A stretch of DNA of 25,659 bases, from the NCBI GenBank assembly GCA_938045315.1, contig CALINM010000104.1, forward strand, positions 1 through 25,659, given 5' to 3'. The DNA comes from an uncultured bacterium. Its GTDB lineage: Bacteria > CALINM01. Every line of letters begins with the position of its first letter. Positions within the stretch are counted from its first letter, which is position 1. Made by a program: the position numbers and the translations under genes. Under the pieces are notes generated by a model. The model had not been told where the DNA came from. It did not search any database and saw nothing but the letters and a program-made list of their open reading frames with translations. This document shows, piece after piece, positions 6,632 to 15,120 of this stretch.

Positions 6632-7660
6632 ATGGATAAAAGGGAATGCATAAAATATTTAAATAGTGGAACGTACGATATTGAAATTAATAATAGGGCT
6701 CTATCTCAGAAAGAGGCTATTTATGGGAAAGAGATTTTTTTAAGGGGAATTATTGAATTTTCAAACTTTTGTAGGAAAAATTGTTTGTATTGTGGAATCA
6801 GAAAAGATAATAAATTATTAAAAAGATATAGAATGAGTATTGATGATATTCTTAACAGAGTGGAACAAATTATTAGAAGTGGAATTAAAACCGTTGTTCT
6901 TCAATCTGGTGAAGATACATTTTATTCTCGAGATTTAATATGTGAGATTATAAAGAAAATAAAAAAGAGATTTGATGTTGCGATAACTCTTTGTATTGGT
7001 GAGAGGGGGGTCGATGAGTATAAAGCATTTTATGATGCAGGTGCCAGTAGATTTTTAATAAAACATGAAACGTCTAACGAAAAAGTCTATGAAAAACTTC
7101 ATCCCGGTGAAACCCTTAAAGGGAGACTAAAGTTAATTGAAAATTTAAAAACAATAGGCTTCCAAGTGGGGTCTGGGAATATAGTGGGGCTGCCCTTTAC
7201 AACAACTATTGATTATATAAATGATATTTTTTTGATAAAAAGTTTAGATTTAGACATGGCTGGAATTGGTCCATTTATGCCCGCAGAAAATACTCCATTG
7301 AAAAATTTTATGAGCCCCAGTGTAATAACAGTAATAAAGTTACTTGCGCTTGCAAGAATAGTGTTAAAAGATGTGAATATCCCAGCTACTACCGCTCTAT
7401 TTTCCTTAGGAGGAGCTGATGCACTTAAAAGTGCTATTGATGTGGGCGCAAATGTTTTGATGCCTAATTTTACTGGTGATAATTTTAGAAAAAATTATAG
7501 GATTTATGACAGTAAAAAACCACTGGATATGACAATTATCAGTGAGCTAATTGAGAAAAAAGGGCTAGTATTTTCAAACTCTAAAGGTGAAAGGAGAAAA
7601 ATTTATGTTAGAAACAATGAAATCGGAGAGAAAAAGAGTCACTTTTGTTGGGAGAACTAA
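6632..7660 (+). CDS. hydE: [FeFe]-hydrogenase maturase HydE (radical SAM)
   Basis: HydE is a radical-SAM enzyme involved in forming the dithiolate-bridged diiron precursor of the H-cluster. The 342-aa protein has C47-x3-C51-x2-C54 (CRKNCLYC), followed by family segments such as VVLQSGEDTFY, GLPFTTTIDYI and NVLMPNFTGDN. The optional C-terminal [2Fe-2S] cysteines found in some HydE proteins are absent here: the region reads NYRIYDSKKPLDM. The ATG follows the hydG stop without a gap. The 3' end overlaps hydF by 56 bases in another frame, so the last 18 codons are shared. Confidence 0.96.
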   Translation: MDKRECIKYLNSGTYDIEINNRALSQKEAIYGKEIFLRGIIEFSNFCRKNCLYCGIRKDNKLLKRYRMSIDDILNRVEQIIRSGIKTVVLQSGEDTFYSRDLICEIIKKIKKRFDVAITLCIGERGVDEYKAFYDAGASRFLIKHETSNEKVYEKLHPGETLKGRLKLIENLKTIGFQVGSGNIVGLPFTTTIDYINDIFLIKSLDLDMAGIGPFMPAENTPLKNFMSPSVITVIKLLALARIVLKDVNIPATTALFSLGGADALKSAIDVGANVLMPNFTGDNFRKNYRIYDSKKPLDMTIISELIEKKGLVFSNSKGERRKIYVRNNEIGEKKSHFCWEN

Positions 7661-8792
7661 TGTGGGTAAATCAAGTCTTGTTAATGCACTGCTTGAACAG
7701 GATCTATCAATAGTGTCTCCAATCCCCGGTACAACAACAGATCCCACAGAAAAAGCAATAGAAATTCTTCCTGCAGGCCCCCTTCTATTTACTGATACAG
7801 CCGGCATTGATGATTGCTCTCCTCTTGGCATCAAGAGGGTAGAGAGGGTAAAAAAAATTTTAAAAAAAACCGATTTTATGGTGATAGTTATTGCCCCTCC
7901 CTTTGATGATTTCAAGTATGAAATTGAACTTTTGAAAGAAAGTGAAAAAAATAGTATTCCCTCAGTTGTTGTAGTTAATAAGATAGATACATTTAAAGCC
8001 AGGGATTTTGATTATAGCCCATTTGGTAATGTAGATTTATTGTTCGTTTCAGCAAGAACTAAAGAGGGTTTAAATAAACTCAAAGAATATATAGGTAATG
8101 TTCTTGCAGATAGTTGCAATAAAGGTATTCTTGATGGTATTGTAAAGGAAAATGATCACGTCCTCATAATTATACCTGTTCACCATGCCTATCCAAAGGG
8201 CAGAATGAAACCTCTTCAAGTACAAATTTTTAGAGAAATTTTAGATAAAAATGCAAGTTTTACCGTTGTAAAACCGAATTTGCTAAACAGAAATTATATA
8301 GAAAGTTTAAATCCCAGTCTAATAATAATTGATTCTCAGATAATTAAAGAGACTAAAGATGTAATCCCCGAGCGTATTCCCGTTACGAGTTTTTCAATCT
8401 TACTTGCAAAATATAAAGCAAATTTAGAAGCTCTAGTAGAATCGAGCAAAAAAATTGAAAACTTACAGGAGGGTGATAAAGTCGCCATTATTGAAGCCTG
8501 TACACACCATAAGCTTGAAGGTGATATGGGCAGAGAGGTGATTCCAGAATTGATAAAAAAAATAACAAATAAAAAACTAAATTTCGTATTTTTCTCAGGT
8601 GTGCACCAGGATTTTAAAGAAATTGAAGGTGTAAGGTTTGCATTACACTGTGGTGGTTGCATGTTAACAGAGAGGGATATGAAAAGCAGACAAAAATATT
8701 TTGCGAGTAAAAACATTCCATTCACTAATTATGGAGTTTTTTTAGCCAATTACCATGGTGTACTGAGTAAATTTACTGAAAATCTTAAATAA
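7605..8792 (+). CDS. hydF: [FeFe]-hydrogenase maturation GTPase HydF
   Basis: HydF is the GTPase scaffold on which the diiron subcluster is assembled before transfer to the hydrogenase. From the ATG at 7605 the protein is 395 aa. The G1 P-loop GRTNVGKSS (residues 16-24), the G3-like DTAGI and the NKID box give the GTPase domain. C-terminal C299-T-H301 together with H348-C349-G-G-C352 matches the HydF cluster motif C-x-H...H-C-x-x-C. I chose 7605 because GGAG lies 8 bases upstream; an in-frame GTG at 7587 would overlap that ribosome site. The regulator gene follows after 10 bases. Confidence 0.96.
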   Translation: MLETMKSERKRVTFVGRTNVGKSSLVNALLEQDLSIVSPIPGTTTDPTEKAIEILPAGPLLFTDTAGIDDCSPLGIKRVERVKKILKKTDFMVIVIAPPFDDFKYEIELLKESEKNSIPSVVVVNKIDTFKARDFDYSPFGNVDLLFVSARTKEGLNKLKEYIGNVLADSCNKGILDGIVKENDHVLIIIPVHHAYPKGRMKPLQVQIFREILDKNASFTVVKPNLLNRNYIESLNPSLIIIDSQIIKETKDVIPERIPVTSFSILLAKYKANLEALVESSKKIENLQEGDKVAIIEACTHHKLEGDMGREVIPELIKKITNKKLNFVFFSGVHQDFKEIEGVRFALHCGGCMLTERDMKSRQKYFASKNIPFTNYGVFLANYHGVLSKFTENLK

Positions 8793-8802
8793 AAGGAATT
8801 GT

Positions 8803-11070
8803 ATGATCGTTCAAACAAAAGAAGGATTATGTAAAAAGTGTTATTCCTGTATTAGAGGATGTCCTGTAAAGGCAATAAAAGTTCAGAATGATCAGGCCTT
8901 TGTGTTGAAAGAAAATTGTATATCCTGTGGAAACTGCATAAAACTATGCTCTCAGGATGCTAAAGAAGTCAAGGAAGGAGTATCTATCCATAAGATTGCT
9001 CAAAATTTTAAAACTAAGATAGCTATATTAGCACCATCGTTTGTTTCATATTATACAGAAGTTCATCCTTTGCAGATTGTTGCTGCTTTAAGAAAATTGG
9101 GATTTAACTATGTTTATGAAACTGCTTATGGTGCTGAGCTTGTAGCTGAAGGTTACAGGAATTTTTTAAACAAGGTCATTGAAGAAAAATCAGAAAGAAC
9201 ATATATTTCTTCAGCATGTCCCGCAATAGTTAATCTTATATGTAAGTATTATCCGGAATTTATTCAAAATTTAGTTGATATAGTATCACCAATGGTTGCG
9301 ATGGGAAGATTTTTAAAGGAGAAATTTAAAGAAGCTCATATTACTTTTATTGGACCCTGCGTTGCGAAGAAATCTGAAATTGAAGATAACTTTAGTCATA
9401 ATTACATAGATAATGTATGGACCTTTAAAGAACTTGATAATTATTTTCTTGAGTTAAATATTGATCCCAAGAGAAAAAATTTTTCAGATTTTGATGGATA
9501 CTTCCCCAGAGTGGGGAGAGCTTTTGCTTTGTCAGGAGGTCTATTAAAAACAGCATCTATAGGCTTTGATATTTTAGAGACCGACATTATTGTTGTAGAT
9601 GGTAAAGATGAAGTGTTAAATTTTTTTGAAGCTTTAAAAAGTGGGAAAATAAATCCAAAATTTGTTGATATGCTATTTTGCAAAGGATGTATTGATGGTC
9701 CAATAATGCAGAACAAGGGCAGTCTACAAGAAAGAGTACAAAAAATTGTCAGTTATGTTAAAAACTATTATTTTCAATCGATTGGAGAGGATTACTCACC
9801 TCCAAAAATAGGATTAACAAGAGAGTTTTCAAGAAAAGATAGGCTAATTTTTTTAGAACCAAGAGAAGAAGAGATAAAAAGTGTTCTTGATGAAATGAAA
9901 ATATATAATGGTGGAGAAAACCTAAATTGTGGGGCCTGTGGATATGAAAATTGTTATGAAAAAGCGAAAGCAGTTGTGATTGGATTAGCAGAAATAGAGA
10001 TGTGTTTACCTTATCTTTTGAATAAAATGTCTGTTAACAACCAGACATTACTTCAAGATTATCAAGTGATACAGAAAGAGTTGTATAAAGATAAAGATTT
10101 CGGTTTTATTTTAGGTAAAACACACAAAATGAGAGAAATCTGGGAACAGATTGAAAAGGTTGCTCCTACAAGTACAACAGTTTTATTAAGAGGTGAAAGT
10201 GGAACGGGGAAAGAGATGCTCGCAATACTTATTCACCAGAGATCAAACAGGAAAAATAAACCAATGATAACTGTCAACTGCACAACCTTAAATGAAAATT
10301 TATTAGAAAGTGAGCTGTTTGGACATGTAAAGGGTGCTTTTACTGGTGCTACAGAAAACAAAAAAGGACTTTTTGAGGCAGCAAATAATGGGACGATATT
10401 TCTCGATGAGATTGGAGACATGCCAATTAATTTGCAAACCAAGCTTCTTAGAGTTTTACAAAATGGTGAAATCAGGGCTATTGGAAGCACTGAAGTTAAA
10501 AAAGTTGATGTTAGAGTTATAGCAGCTACAAATAGAAATTTAGAAGAACTTATTAGAGAAGGGAAATTCAGAGAAGATCTTTATTACAGGTTAAATGTTT
10601 TTACCATAACACTTCCTCCTTTAAGGGAGAGAAAAGATGATATACCATACTTTTTGCACCATCTGATAGAGAATGCGTCTAAAAAAATTGGCAAAAAAGT
10701 TAAAAGTGTAGAGAAAGAAGTGATAAGGTACCTTAAAGCATATCACTGGCCGGGTAATATAAGGGAATTGGCTAATGTGGTTGAAAGGGCAGTGATACTT
10801 GCTCAGGGAGAAGAATTAAAATTAAAAGATTTTCCCCTCTATATTCAAAATACATCACCAGAGGTAGAGATAATACCTCTGAATAAAAACATGTGGGATT
10901 TGAGAGAAGAGCACCTTAACCAGTTTGAAAAAAATCTAATAAAAAAATATCTTAAACAAGCTATGGGCAATGTAAAAAAAGCTGCTGAACTTGCAGGCAT
11001 ACCAAGACCTACATTCCACAATCTTATGAAAAAACACAATATTAAAAGAGCTGACATATTCCGCCAGTAG
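8803..11070 (+). CDS. [FeFe]-hydrogenase-like sensor fused to a sigma-54 activator
   Basis: The 755-aa cytoplasmic protein has, in order: a two-cluster ferredoxin (C10/13/16/20 and C39/42/45/49), an [FeFe]-hydrogenase H domain (about 65-330), a small Fe-S domain (C376-x2-C379-x4-C384-x16-C401), an AAA+ sigma-54 domain (Walker A GESGTGK 464-470, GAFTGA 511-516, Walker B IFLDEIG) and a Fis-type HTH (723-747). H-cluster loops are altered. L1 is SSACP with Ala138 where catalytic enzymes have the proton-relay Cys. L2 is GPCVAKKSE (Gly for Met). L3 is FCKGC, one residue shorter than the usual C-x3-C. All four cluster cysteines remain (139, 186, 293, 296). There is no receiver or PAS domain. I infer an H2- or redox-responsive one-component activator of its own operon and the [NiFe] operon. 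It could instead bind only a [4Fe-4S] cluster and sense redox state. Confidence 0.93.
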   Translation: MIVQTKEGLCKKCYSCIRGCPVKAIKVQNDQAFVLKENCISCGNCIKLCSQDAKEVKEGVSIHKIAQNFKTKIAILAPSFVSYYTEVHPLQIVAALRKLGFNYVYETAYGAELVAEGYRNFLNKVIEEKSERTYISSACPAIVNLICKYYPEFIQNLVDIVSPMVAMGRFLKEKFKEAHITFIGPCVAKKSEIEDNFSHNYIDNVWTFKELDNYFLELNIDPKRKNFSDFDGYFPRVGRAFALSGGLLKTASIGFDILETDIIVVDGKDEVLNFFEALKSGKINPKFVDMLFCKGCIDGPIMQNKGSLQERVQKIVSYVKNYYFQSIGEDYSPPKIGLTREFSRKDRLIFLEPREEEIKSVLDEMKIYNGGENLNCGACGYENCYEKAKAVVIGLAEIEMCLPYLLNKMSVNNQTLLQDYQVIQKELYKDKDFGFILGKTHKMREIWEQIEKVAPTSTTVLLRGESGTGKEMLAILIHQRSNRKNKPMITVNCTTLNENLLESELFGHVKGAFTGATENKKGLFEAANNGTIFLDEIGDMPINLQTKLLRVLQNGEIRAIGSTEVKKVDVRVIAATNRNLEELIREGKFREDLYYRLNVFTITLPPLRERKDDIPYFLHHLIENASKKIGKKVKSVEKEVIRYLKAYHWPGNIRELANVVERAVILAQGEELKLKDFPLYIQNTSPEVEIIPLNKNMWDLREEHLNQFEKNLIKKYLKQAMGNVKKAAELAGIPRPTFHNLMKKHNIKRADIFRQ

Positions 11071-11092
11071 GATTTAATATTGTGTTATTTTT

Positions 11093-11119
11093 TAATTACA
11101 CTGTAATTAGTGCATTACA
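11093..11119 (+). promoter_or_regulatory. Palindromic enhancer candidate for the sigma-54 activator
   Basis: TAATTACA-C-TGTAATTA (11093-11109) is a perfect 17-base palindrome. Its right half, TGTAAT (11102-11107), also pairs with a third half-site, ATTACA (11114-11119), across a 6-base spacer. The three alternating half-sites lie about 55-80 bases upstream of the -24 element, a normal place for an activator binding site. They begin 23 bases after the stop codon of the sigma-54 activator gene. Binding is inferred. Confidence 0.6.
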
Positions 11120-11171
11120 TATATTTTGAGCCATTGGTTTATAACTTACTGAAATTAAAATACTCTTTTTA

Positions 11172-11187
11172 AGGCACACCCTTTGAT
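11172..11187 (+). promoter_or_regulatory. Sigma-54 (RpoN) promoter of the [NiFe] hydrogenase operon
   Basis: The bases read AGGCAC-ACCCT-TTGAT. The -24 GGCAC is perfect, and the -12 element is TTGA rather than TTGC, with the correct ten-base spacing between GG (11173-11174) and GA (11185-11186). Transcription would start near 11198, with a leader of about 31 nt that contains a strong GGGAGGT ribosome site. The -12 mismatch lowers certainty, but the adjacent enhancer palindrome and activator gene raise it. Confidence 0.7.
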
Positions 11188-11228
11188 ATTGTGAAATTTA
11201 AAAGTTCATACAAGGGAGGTATGTCCAG

Positions 11229-12293
11229 ATGAGATTGACGCGAAGGGATTTTATTAAAGCAGCAGGAGGACTTGGTGCTGCATTATTAACGTCTCCTTTT
11301 CTAAGTAAGGTTGCAGAAGCTATAGAGAGGGAGAAAAAAAATTTTCCTGTTATATGGATACAGGGACAAACAGATGCAGGGTGTTCGGAATCTATCCTTA
11401 ATACAGTTCAACCTACAGTAGTTGATATGGTAACTGACATCATGTCTTTAAGATTCCACCAGACTATTATGGCAGCATCCGGTCATCAATGCATAAGTGT
11501 ATTACATGAAGCATTGAAGAGTGATGAAAAATTTATTCTTGTTGTGGAAGGGTCTGTACCTACAAAGGATGAGGGGGTATATTGTACGATAGGAGAAGAT
11601 GAAAATGGTAGGCCCATTACGTTTCTTAAATGGGTGAAAGAATTGGGTGAGAAAGCGATGTATGTTGTTGCAATTGGTACCTGTGCCACGTGGGGTGGAA
11701 TTCCAGCAGCAGAACCAAATCCAACAGGTGCAAAACCAGTAACGGAAATAATAGATCCTAAAAAAGTAATAAATCTTCCTGGATGCCCTGCAAGACCTCA
11801 TCATTTAGTTGGTGTTCTTGCCCATTTAAAACTTTTTGGCCTGCCAGAATTAGATAGTAAAAGAAGGCCAATGGTATTTTTCTCAAGACTTATTCATGAT
11901 AATTGTGAGATGAGACCATTTTTTGAAAAAGGTGATTTTGCAAAGAGTTTCGGTGAGAAAAAATGTATGTATCTTCTTGGTTGCAAAGGACCAATTACAT
12001 ATAATGACTGTCCAAATTATCAGTGGAATTCTGGTTTGAACTGGCCTATAAGGGGTGGGTCACCATGCATTGGATGTGCAGCGGAAAGCTTTATTGGTTC
12101 TACGGGTAATGGGATTTACATGAGATTACCTGAGGCTAAGGTGCCAGGTATTCCCGGTTTGAAGGTAAAAGCAGATAAGTTTGGGACAATTGTTGGAGCT
12201 GCAACAATTGGAGGTATTATTGCCCATGCGATGGGAAGAGTTCTTGCACATAAAAAGAAAAAAGAAGAAAAAAAAGTTGAGGAGGAAAGATAA
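11229..12293 (+). CDS. hyaA: Group 1 [NiFe] uptake hydrogenase small subunit, Tat-exported
   Basis: The 354-aa subunit relays electrons from the NiFe site through three Fe-S clusters. The N-terminus TRRDFIKAAGG is a twin-arginine signal. GTCATWGG, LPGCPARP, the IHDNC His/Cys pair, CMYLLGCKGP and SPCIGC are cluster ligand motifs. The proximal motif is unusual: T-D49-A-G-C52-S-E-S, where most relatives have C-x-x-C-S-E-S, so Asp49 replaces the first cysteine. The C-terminus has a hydrophobic segment (IVGAATIGGIIAHAMGRVLA) followed by a Lys/Glu tail, consistent with a membrane anchor. The ATG at 11229 follows GGGAGGT by 8 bases. The stop overlaps the large-subunit ATG (TAATG). Confidence 0.96.
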   Translation: MRLTRRDFIKAAGGLGAALLTSPFLSKVAEAIEREKKNFPVIWIQGQTDAGCSESILNTVQPTVVDMVTDIMSLRFHQTIMAASGHQCISVLHEALKSDEKFILVVEGSVPTKDEGVYCTIGEDENGRPITFLKWVKELGEKAMYVVAIGTCATWGGIPAAEPNPTGAKPVTEIIDPKKVINLPGCPARPHHLVGVLAHLKLFGLPELDSKRRPMVFFSRLIHDNCEMRPFFEKGDFAKSFGEKKCMYLLGCKGPITYNDCPNYQWNSGLNWPIRGGSPCIGCAAESFIGSTGNGIYMRLPEAKVPGIPGLKVKADKFGTIVGAATIGGIIAHAMGRVLAHKKKKEEKKVEEER

Positions 12294-13852
12294 TGGCTAA
12301 GAAAGTTGTTATAGATCCAATAACACGTATAGAGGGACATTATTCAATTGAGATTGAAGTTGAAAATGGAAAAATTAAAGATGCCTGGGCAAGGGGTGAT
12401 ATGTTTAGAGGATGGGAGATCATCTTAAAGGAAAGAGATCCTCAGGATGCAATTAATGTAACTCAACGTATTTGTGGTGTTTGTCCCGTTGCCCATGCTA
12501 TGGCATCTGCCAGAGCATTAGATGCTGCTTTTCATATAGTACCACCAGATAATGGAAGAATAATTAGAAACTTAATTGCTGCTGGTAATTTATTACATTC
12601 TCACATACTTCATTTTTATAATCTTGTTGCATTAGACTATGTTGATATTACAGCTATTCTTGATTACAAAGGTAATGATCCAACGATGAATAATATCAAG
12701 GAATGGGTAAAAAATGAAGTAAAGAGTGGACGTAATACTGCGGCAGCTCCATTTTTGCCAAGATATAAAGGTGATTACATTAAAGATAAAGATCTGAATC
12801 TAACTGCCATTAATCATTATGTTAAAGCCTTTGAGATGGCAAGAACAGCACAGGAGATGATTGCTATTTGGGGAGGTAAAATGCCACATGTAACGGGTAT
12901 TGTTCCAGGTGGTGTAGCAGAGAATGTGACAGCTGAAAAAATAGCATCATATTTGTATAGACTGAGAAAAATTAAAGATTTTATCGATACATGTTATATT
13001 CCAGACGTAACTGCTGTTGCTAAAGCTTATCCCCGGTGGTTTAAAATTGGTGCCGGGTATAAAAACCTTCTTGCCTATGGTATTTTTGAATTAAATAATG
13101 AGGGTACACAGACATATCACATACCAGGAGCTTTTATTGATGGTAAATTAGAAAATCTTGACCAAAAAAATATTAAAGAAGAAGTTTTTTATGCTAAGTA
13201 TTCTTCACCAACAGGATTACATCCCTTTGAAGGGGAAACAGTACCTGATCCCAATAAGCCAAATGCCTATACCTGGGTTAAAGCTCCAAGGTATAGTTCA
13301 AAGCCTATGGAAGTTGGACCTTTAGCCAGAATGGTTATAACACATGTATCGGGAAAAAGATCAGAGGTTTCTAATTTAGTAAGAGATACTTTAAAATCCT
13401 TAGGTCTTGATGTGAGTGCTCTTTTCTCAGTTCTTGGTAGGCATGCTTGCAGGGCTTTAGAATTAAAAATTATTGCCGATGAAGCAGAAAAATGGCTTTT
13501 AGAACTAAAACCCGATCAACCGGTTAATACTAAATACGAAGTACCTAAAGAAAGTGAAGGATTTGGTCTTACAGAAGCACAAAGAGGAGCTCTTGGGCAC
13601 TGGATAAAGATAAAAGATCATAAGATTGAGAGGTATCAGTGTGTGGTTCCTTCAACCTGGAACTGCGGGCCAAGAGATGATAAGGGTATAAGGGGTGTTA
13701 TAGAAGAAGCTTTGATAGGAACACCAATAGCTGATCCTGAGAATCCCATAGAAGCTGTTCGTGTTGTTCGTTCCTTTGATCCCTGTCTTGCCTGTGCAAT
13801 ACATGTAATCGATCCCAAAACAAATGAAATTAGAAAGTTTAAAGTTGCATAG
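12293..13852 (+). CDS. hyaB: Group 1 [NiFe] hydrogenase large subunit
   Basis: This is the catalytic subunit, which splits H2 at the Ni-Fe centre on the outer side of the membrane. The 519-aa precursor has N-terminal active-site cysteines in RIC61GVC64PVAHAMAS and C-terminal ligands in DPC498LAC501AIH504. The 15 residues after His504 (VIDPKTNEIRKFKVA) are the expected tail removed by a maturation protease such as the one encoded at 14442. There is no signal peptide, in keeping with co-export on the small subunit's Tat signal. The protein is somewhat shorter than many group 1 large subunits. GGAGG precedes the ATG within the small-subunit gene. The cytochrome b gene begins 9 bases after the stop. 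Confidence 0.97.
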   Translation: MAKKVVIDPITRIEGHYSIEIEVENGKIKDAWARGDMFRGWEIILKERDPQDAINVTQRICGVCPVAHAMASARALDAAFHIVPPDNGRIIRNLIAAGNLLHSHILHFYNLVALDYVDITAILDYKGNDPTMNNIKEWVKNEVKSGRNTAAAPFLPRYKGDYIKDKDLNLTAINHYVKAFEMARTAQEMIAIWGGKMPHVTGIVPGGVAENVTAEKIASYLYRLRKIKDFIDTCYIPDVTAVAKAYPRWFKIGAGYKNLLAYGIFELNNEGTQTYHIPGAFIDGKLENLDQKNIKEEVFYAKYSSPTGLHPFEGETVPDPNKPNAYTWVKAPRYSSKPMEVGPLARMVITHVSGKRSEVSNLVRDTLKSLGLDVSALFSVLGRHACRALELKIIADEAEKWLLELKPDQPVNTKYEVPKESEGFGLTEAQRGALGHWIKIKDHKIERYQCVVPSTWNCGPRDDKGIRGVIEEALIGTPIADPENPIEAVRVVRSFDPCLACAIHVIDPKTNEIRKFKVA

Positions 13853-13861
13853 GGAGGGCAT

Positions 13862-14458
13862 ATGAAGGAGTATAGACATCCCCTATTTCCAAGATTAACT
13901 CACTGGTTACATGCCCTTTGTATGGTCATGCTTGTCCTTACTGGGCTTCATATTCACTGGCCTGAATGGTTGCCAGTGTTTGGAAGTATCTCCATGGCAA
14001 GATATATTCATTTTATATTTGCATGGTTGATTATTTGGTGCTACGTTGCAAGGGGCTATTATTATTTTTCTGTATCCAAAAAATATCGCGATATAATTTT
14101 CAGGTTTTCCGATATACCTGGTTTTTTTAAACTACTTAAATATTATTTATTTGGTATTTTTACGCATGCTCCTAAACCAAAATTTGGCAAGTACAACCCG
14201 GGTCAAAAACTGGCTTATTCAGTCTGGCCTATAGTATTCATCCCCCAATTCCTTACTGGATTTGCATTGTATGAACCTGAAATATTTTCCTTTGTTGTTG
14301 ACTGGTTTTCTGGTTTAGGCTATGTACGTTTCTGGCATTTTATTTTGACTATTTTTTATTCAATTTCTCTTATGGCGCATCTATACTTGGGAACTACAGG
14401 GGCAACAATTTTTGACTATTATATAGGTATGATTACGGGATATGAAGAAGCAAAATAA
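13862..14458 (+). CDS. hyaC: Hydrogenase cytochrome b subunit (HyaC/cytochrome b561-like)
   Basis: The 198-aa integral membrane protein has four likely helices, near residues 16-35, 46-68, 118-138 and 156-178. Candidate heme ligands are H14/H17, H50, H159 and H173, in contexts such as RLTHWLHA and RFWHFILT typical of Ni-hydrogenase cytochrome b proteins. It would anchor the hydrogenase and pass electrons from the small subunit to the quinone pool. A GGAGGG ribosome site lies just before the ATG. Its 3' end overlaps the protease gene by 17 bases. Confidence 0.9.
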   Translation: MKEYRHPLFPRLTHWLHALCMVMLVLTGLHIHWPEWLPVFGSISMARYIHFIFAWLIIWCYVARGYYYFSVSKKYRDIIFRFSDIPGFFKLLKYYLFGIFTHAPKPKFGKYNPGQKLAYSVWPIVFIPQFLTGFALYEPEIFSFVVDWFSGLGYVRFWHFILTIFYSISLMAHLYLGTTGATIFDYYIGMITGYEEAK

Positions 14459-14906
14459 GCTTGCTATTGTTGGAATTGGAAATGAACTTTGTAAGGATGA
14501 TGGGTTTGGAATTTTCGTTATAAAGAAGTTGAGGGAATTAAATTTTAATTTAGGCACACTCATTGAGGGAGGCACACTGGGGCTTTCCCTCATTCCCCTT
14601 TTTTTTGAAAATGAAAAAATTATTTTCTTGGACATTATCAAGAGTAATGATAAACCAGGCTCTATATACGTTGTCCCCTTAGATGAACTAAGTTTTATAA
14701 AGACCCAGTATATATCTTTTCATGATATTGCTCTTGAAGATGTTTATATGAAAGCTAGAATGTTAGGGTCAAAAGCTACTGGATATTTAATTGGTATTGT
14801 GCCACAAGATTATTATGGCTTTGGCGAAATTACTGATGTTTTAAGATCGAAGACAGATATATTCATAAAACAGGTAATCCAGTTATCGGAGAAATTATTA
14901 ATTTAG
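14442..14906 (+). CDS. hyaD: [NiFe] hydrogenase maturation endopeptidase (HyaD/HybD family)
   Basis: The 154-aa protease removes the large-subunit C-terminal tail after nickel insertion. The N-terminal GIGNELCKDDGFG matches the family G-x-G-N-x-L-x-x-D-[ED]-G-x-G. An Asp in IFLDIIKS and a His in ISFHDIALEDV are at the expected places for the other nickel-sensing ligands. The ATG lies within the end of the cytochrome b gene, with only a weak GGGA upstream, so coupling is probable. It is the last gene of the hydrogenase operon; the next promoter begins immediately after its stop. Confidence 0.94.
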   Translation: MKKQNKLAIVGIGNELCKDDGFGIFVIKKLRELNFNLGTLIEGGTLGLSLIPLFFENEKIIFLDIIKSNDKPGSIYVVPLDELSFIKTQYISFHDIALEDVYMKARMLGSKATGYLIGIVPQDYYGFGEITDVLRSKTDIFIKQVIQLSEKLLI

Positions 14907-14936
14907 TTGACAAAGACTATAAATTAAAATTAAGAT
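14907..14936 (+). promoter_or_regulatory. Sigma-70-type promoter of the cobalamin operon
   Basis: TTGACA (14907-14912), an 18-base spacer and TAAGAT (14931-14936) lie directly after the protease stop codon. The predicted start, near 14943, is a few bases before the P1 stem of the riboswitch aptamer. That is where a promoter for a riboswitch-led operon should be. The -10 box is only a 4/6 match. Confidence 0.55.
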
Positions 14937-14949
14937 AAAGTAAATTGAT

Positions 14950-15118
14950 AATCATGGGGTGTTAAGGGAATCCTGTGAAGCCGTAAGGCAAATCAGGAGC
15001 GGCCCCGCCGCTGTGAGTGCAGACGAAAGCTCCATTTTATGCCACTGTCTCGCTAAATGAGATGGGAAGGCGGAGCAAGTAGGATGAAGCACGAGCCAGA
15101 AGACCTACCCCATTGATT
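14950..15118 (+). ncRNA. Cobalamin (B12) riboswitch aptamer
   Basis: Conserved aptamer segments appear in order: GTTAAGGGAATCC, AGGAGCGGCCCCGCCGCTGT, GCCACTGTC, GGGAAGG and the B12-box-like GAGCCAGAAGACCTACC. The closing P1 stem is visible as AATC-ATGGGGT (14950-14960) pairing with ACCCCAT-T-GATT (15107-15118), with one bulged base. The aptamer precedes cobalamin synthesis and cobalt uptake genes, so excess adenosyl- or methylcobalamin is expected to turn the operon off through the terminator at 15174. Confidence 0.95.
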
Positions 15119-15120
15119 TA

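Noticed and set aside
7587-8792. GTG at 7587 as the hydF start
   Set aside because: It overlaps the ribosome site GGAG (7593-7596) that serves the ATG at 7605, and the extra residues are not part of the conserved GTPase domain.
8803-11070. Catalytic [FeFe] hydrogenase HydA
   Set aside because: The proton-relay cysteine is Ala, L3 is altered, and the C-terminal half is a sigma-54 activator with HTH, so a regulator is far more likely.
11502-11804. Minus-strand 100-codon frame inside the hydrogenase small-subunit gene
   Set aside because: It is opposite conserved cluster-binding motifs of the small subunit, has low-complexity Cys/Tyr/Phe composition, and has no ribosome site of note.
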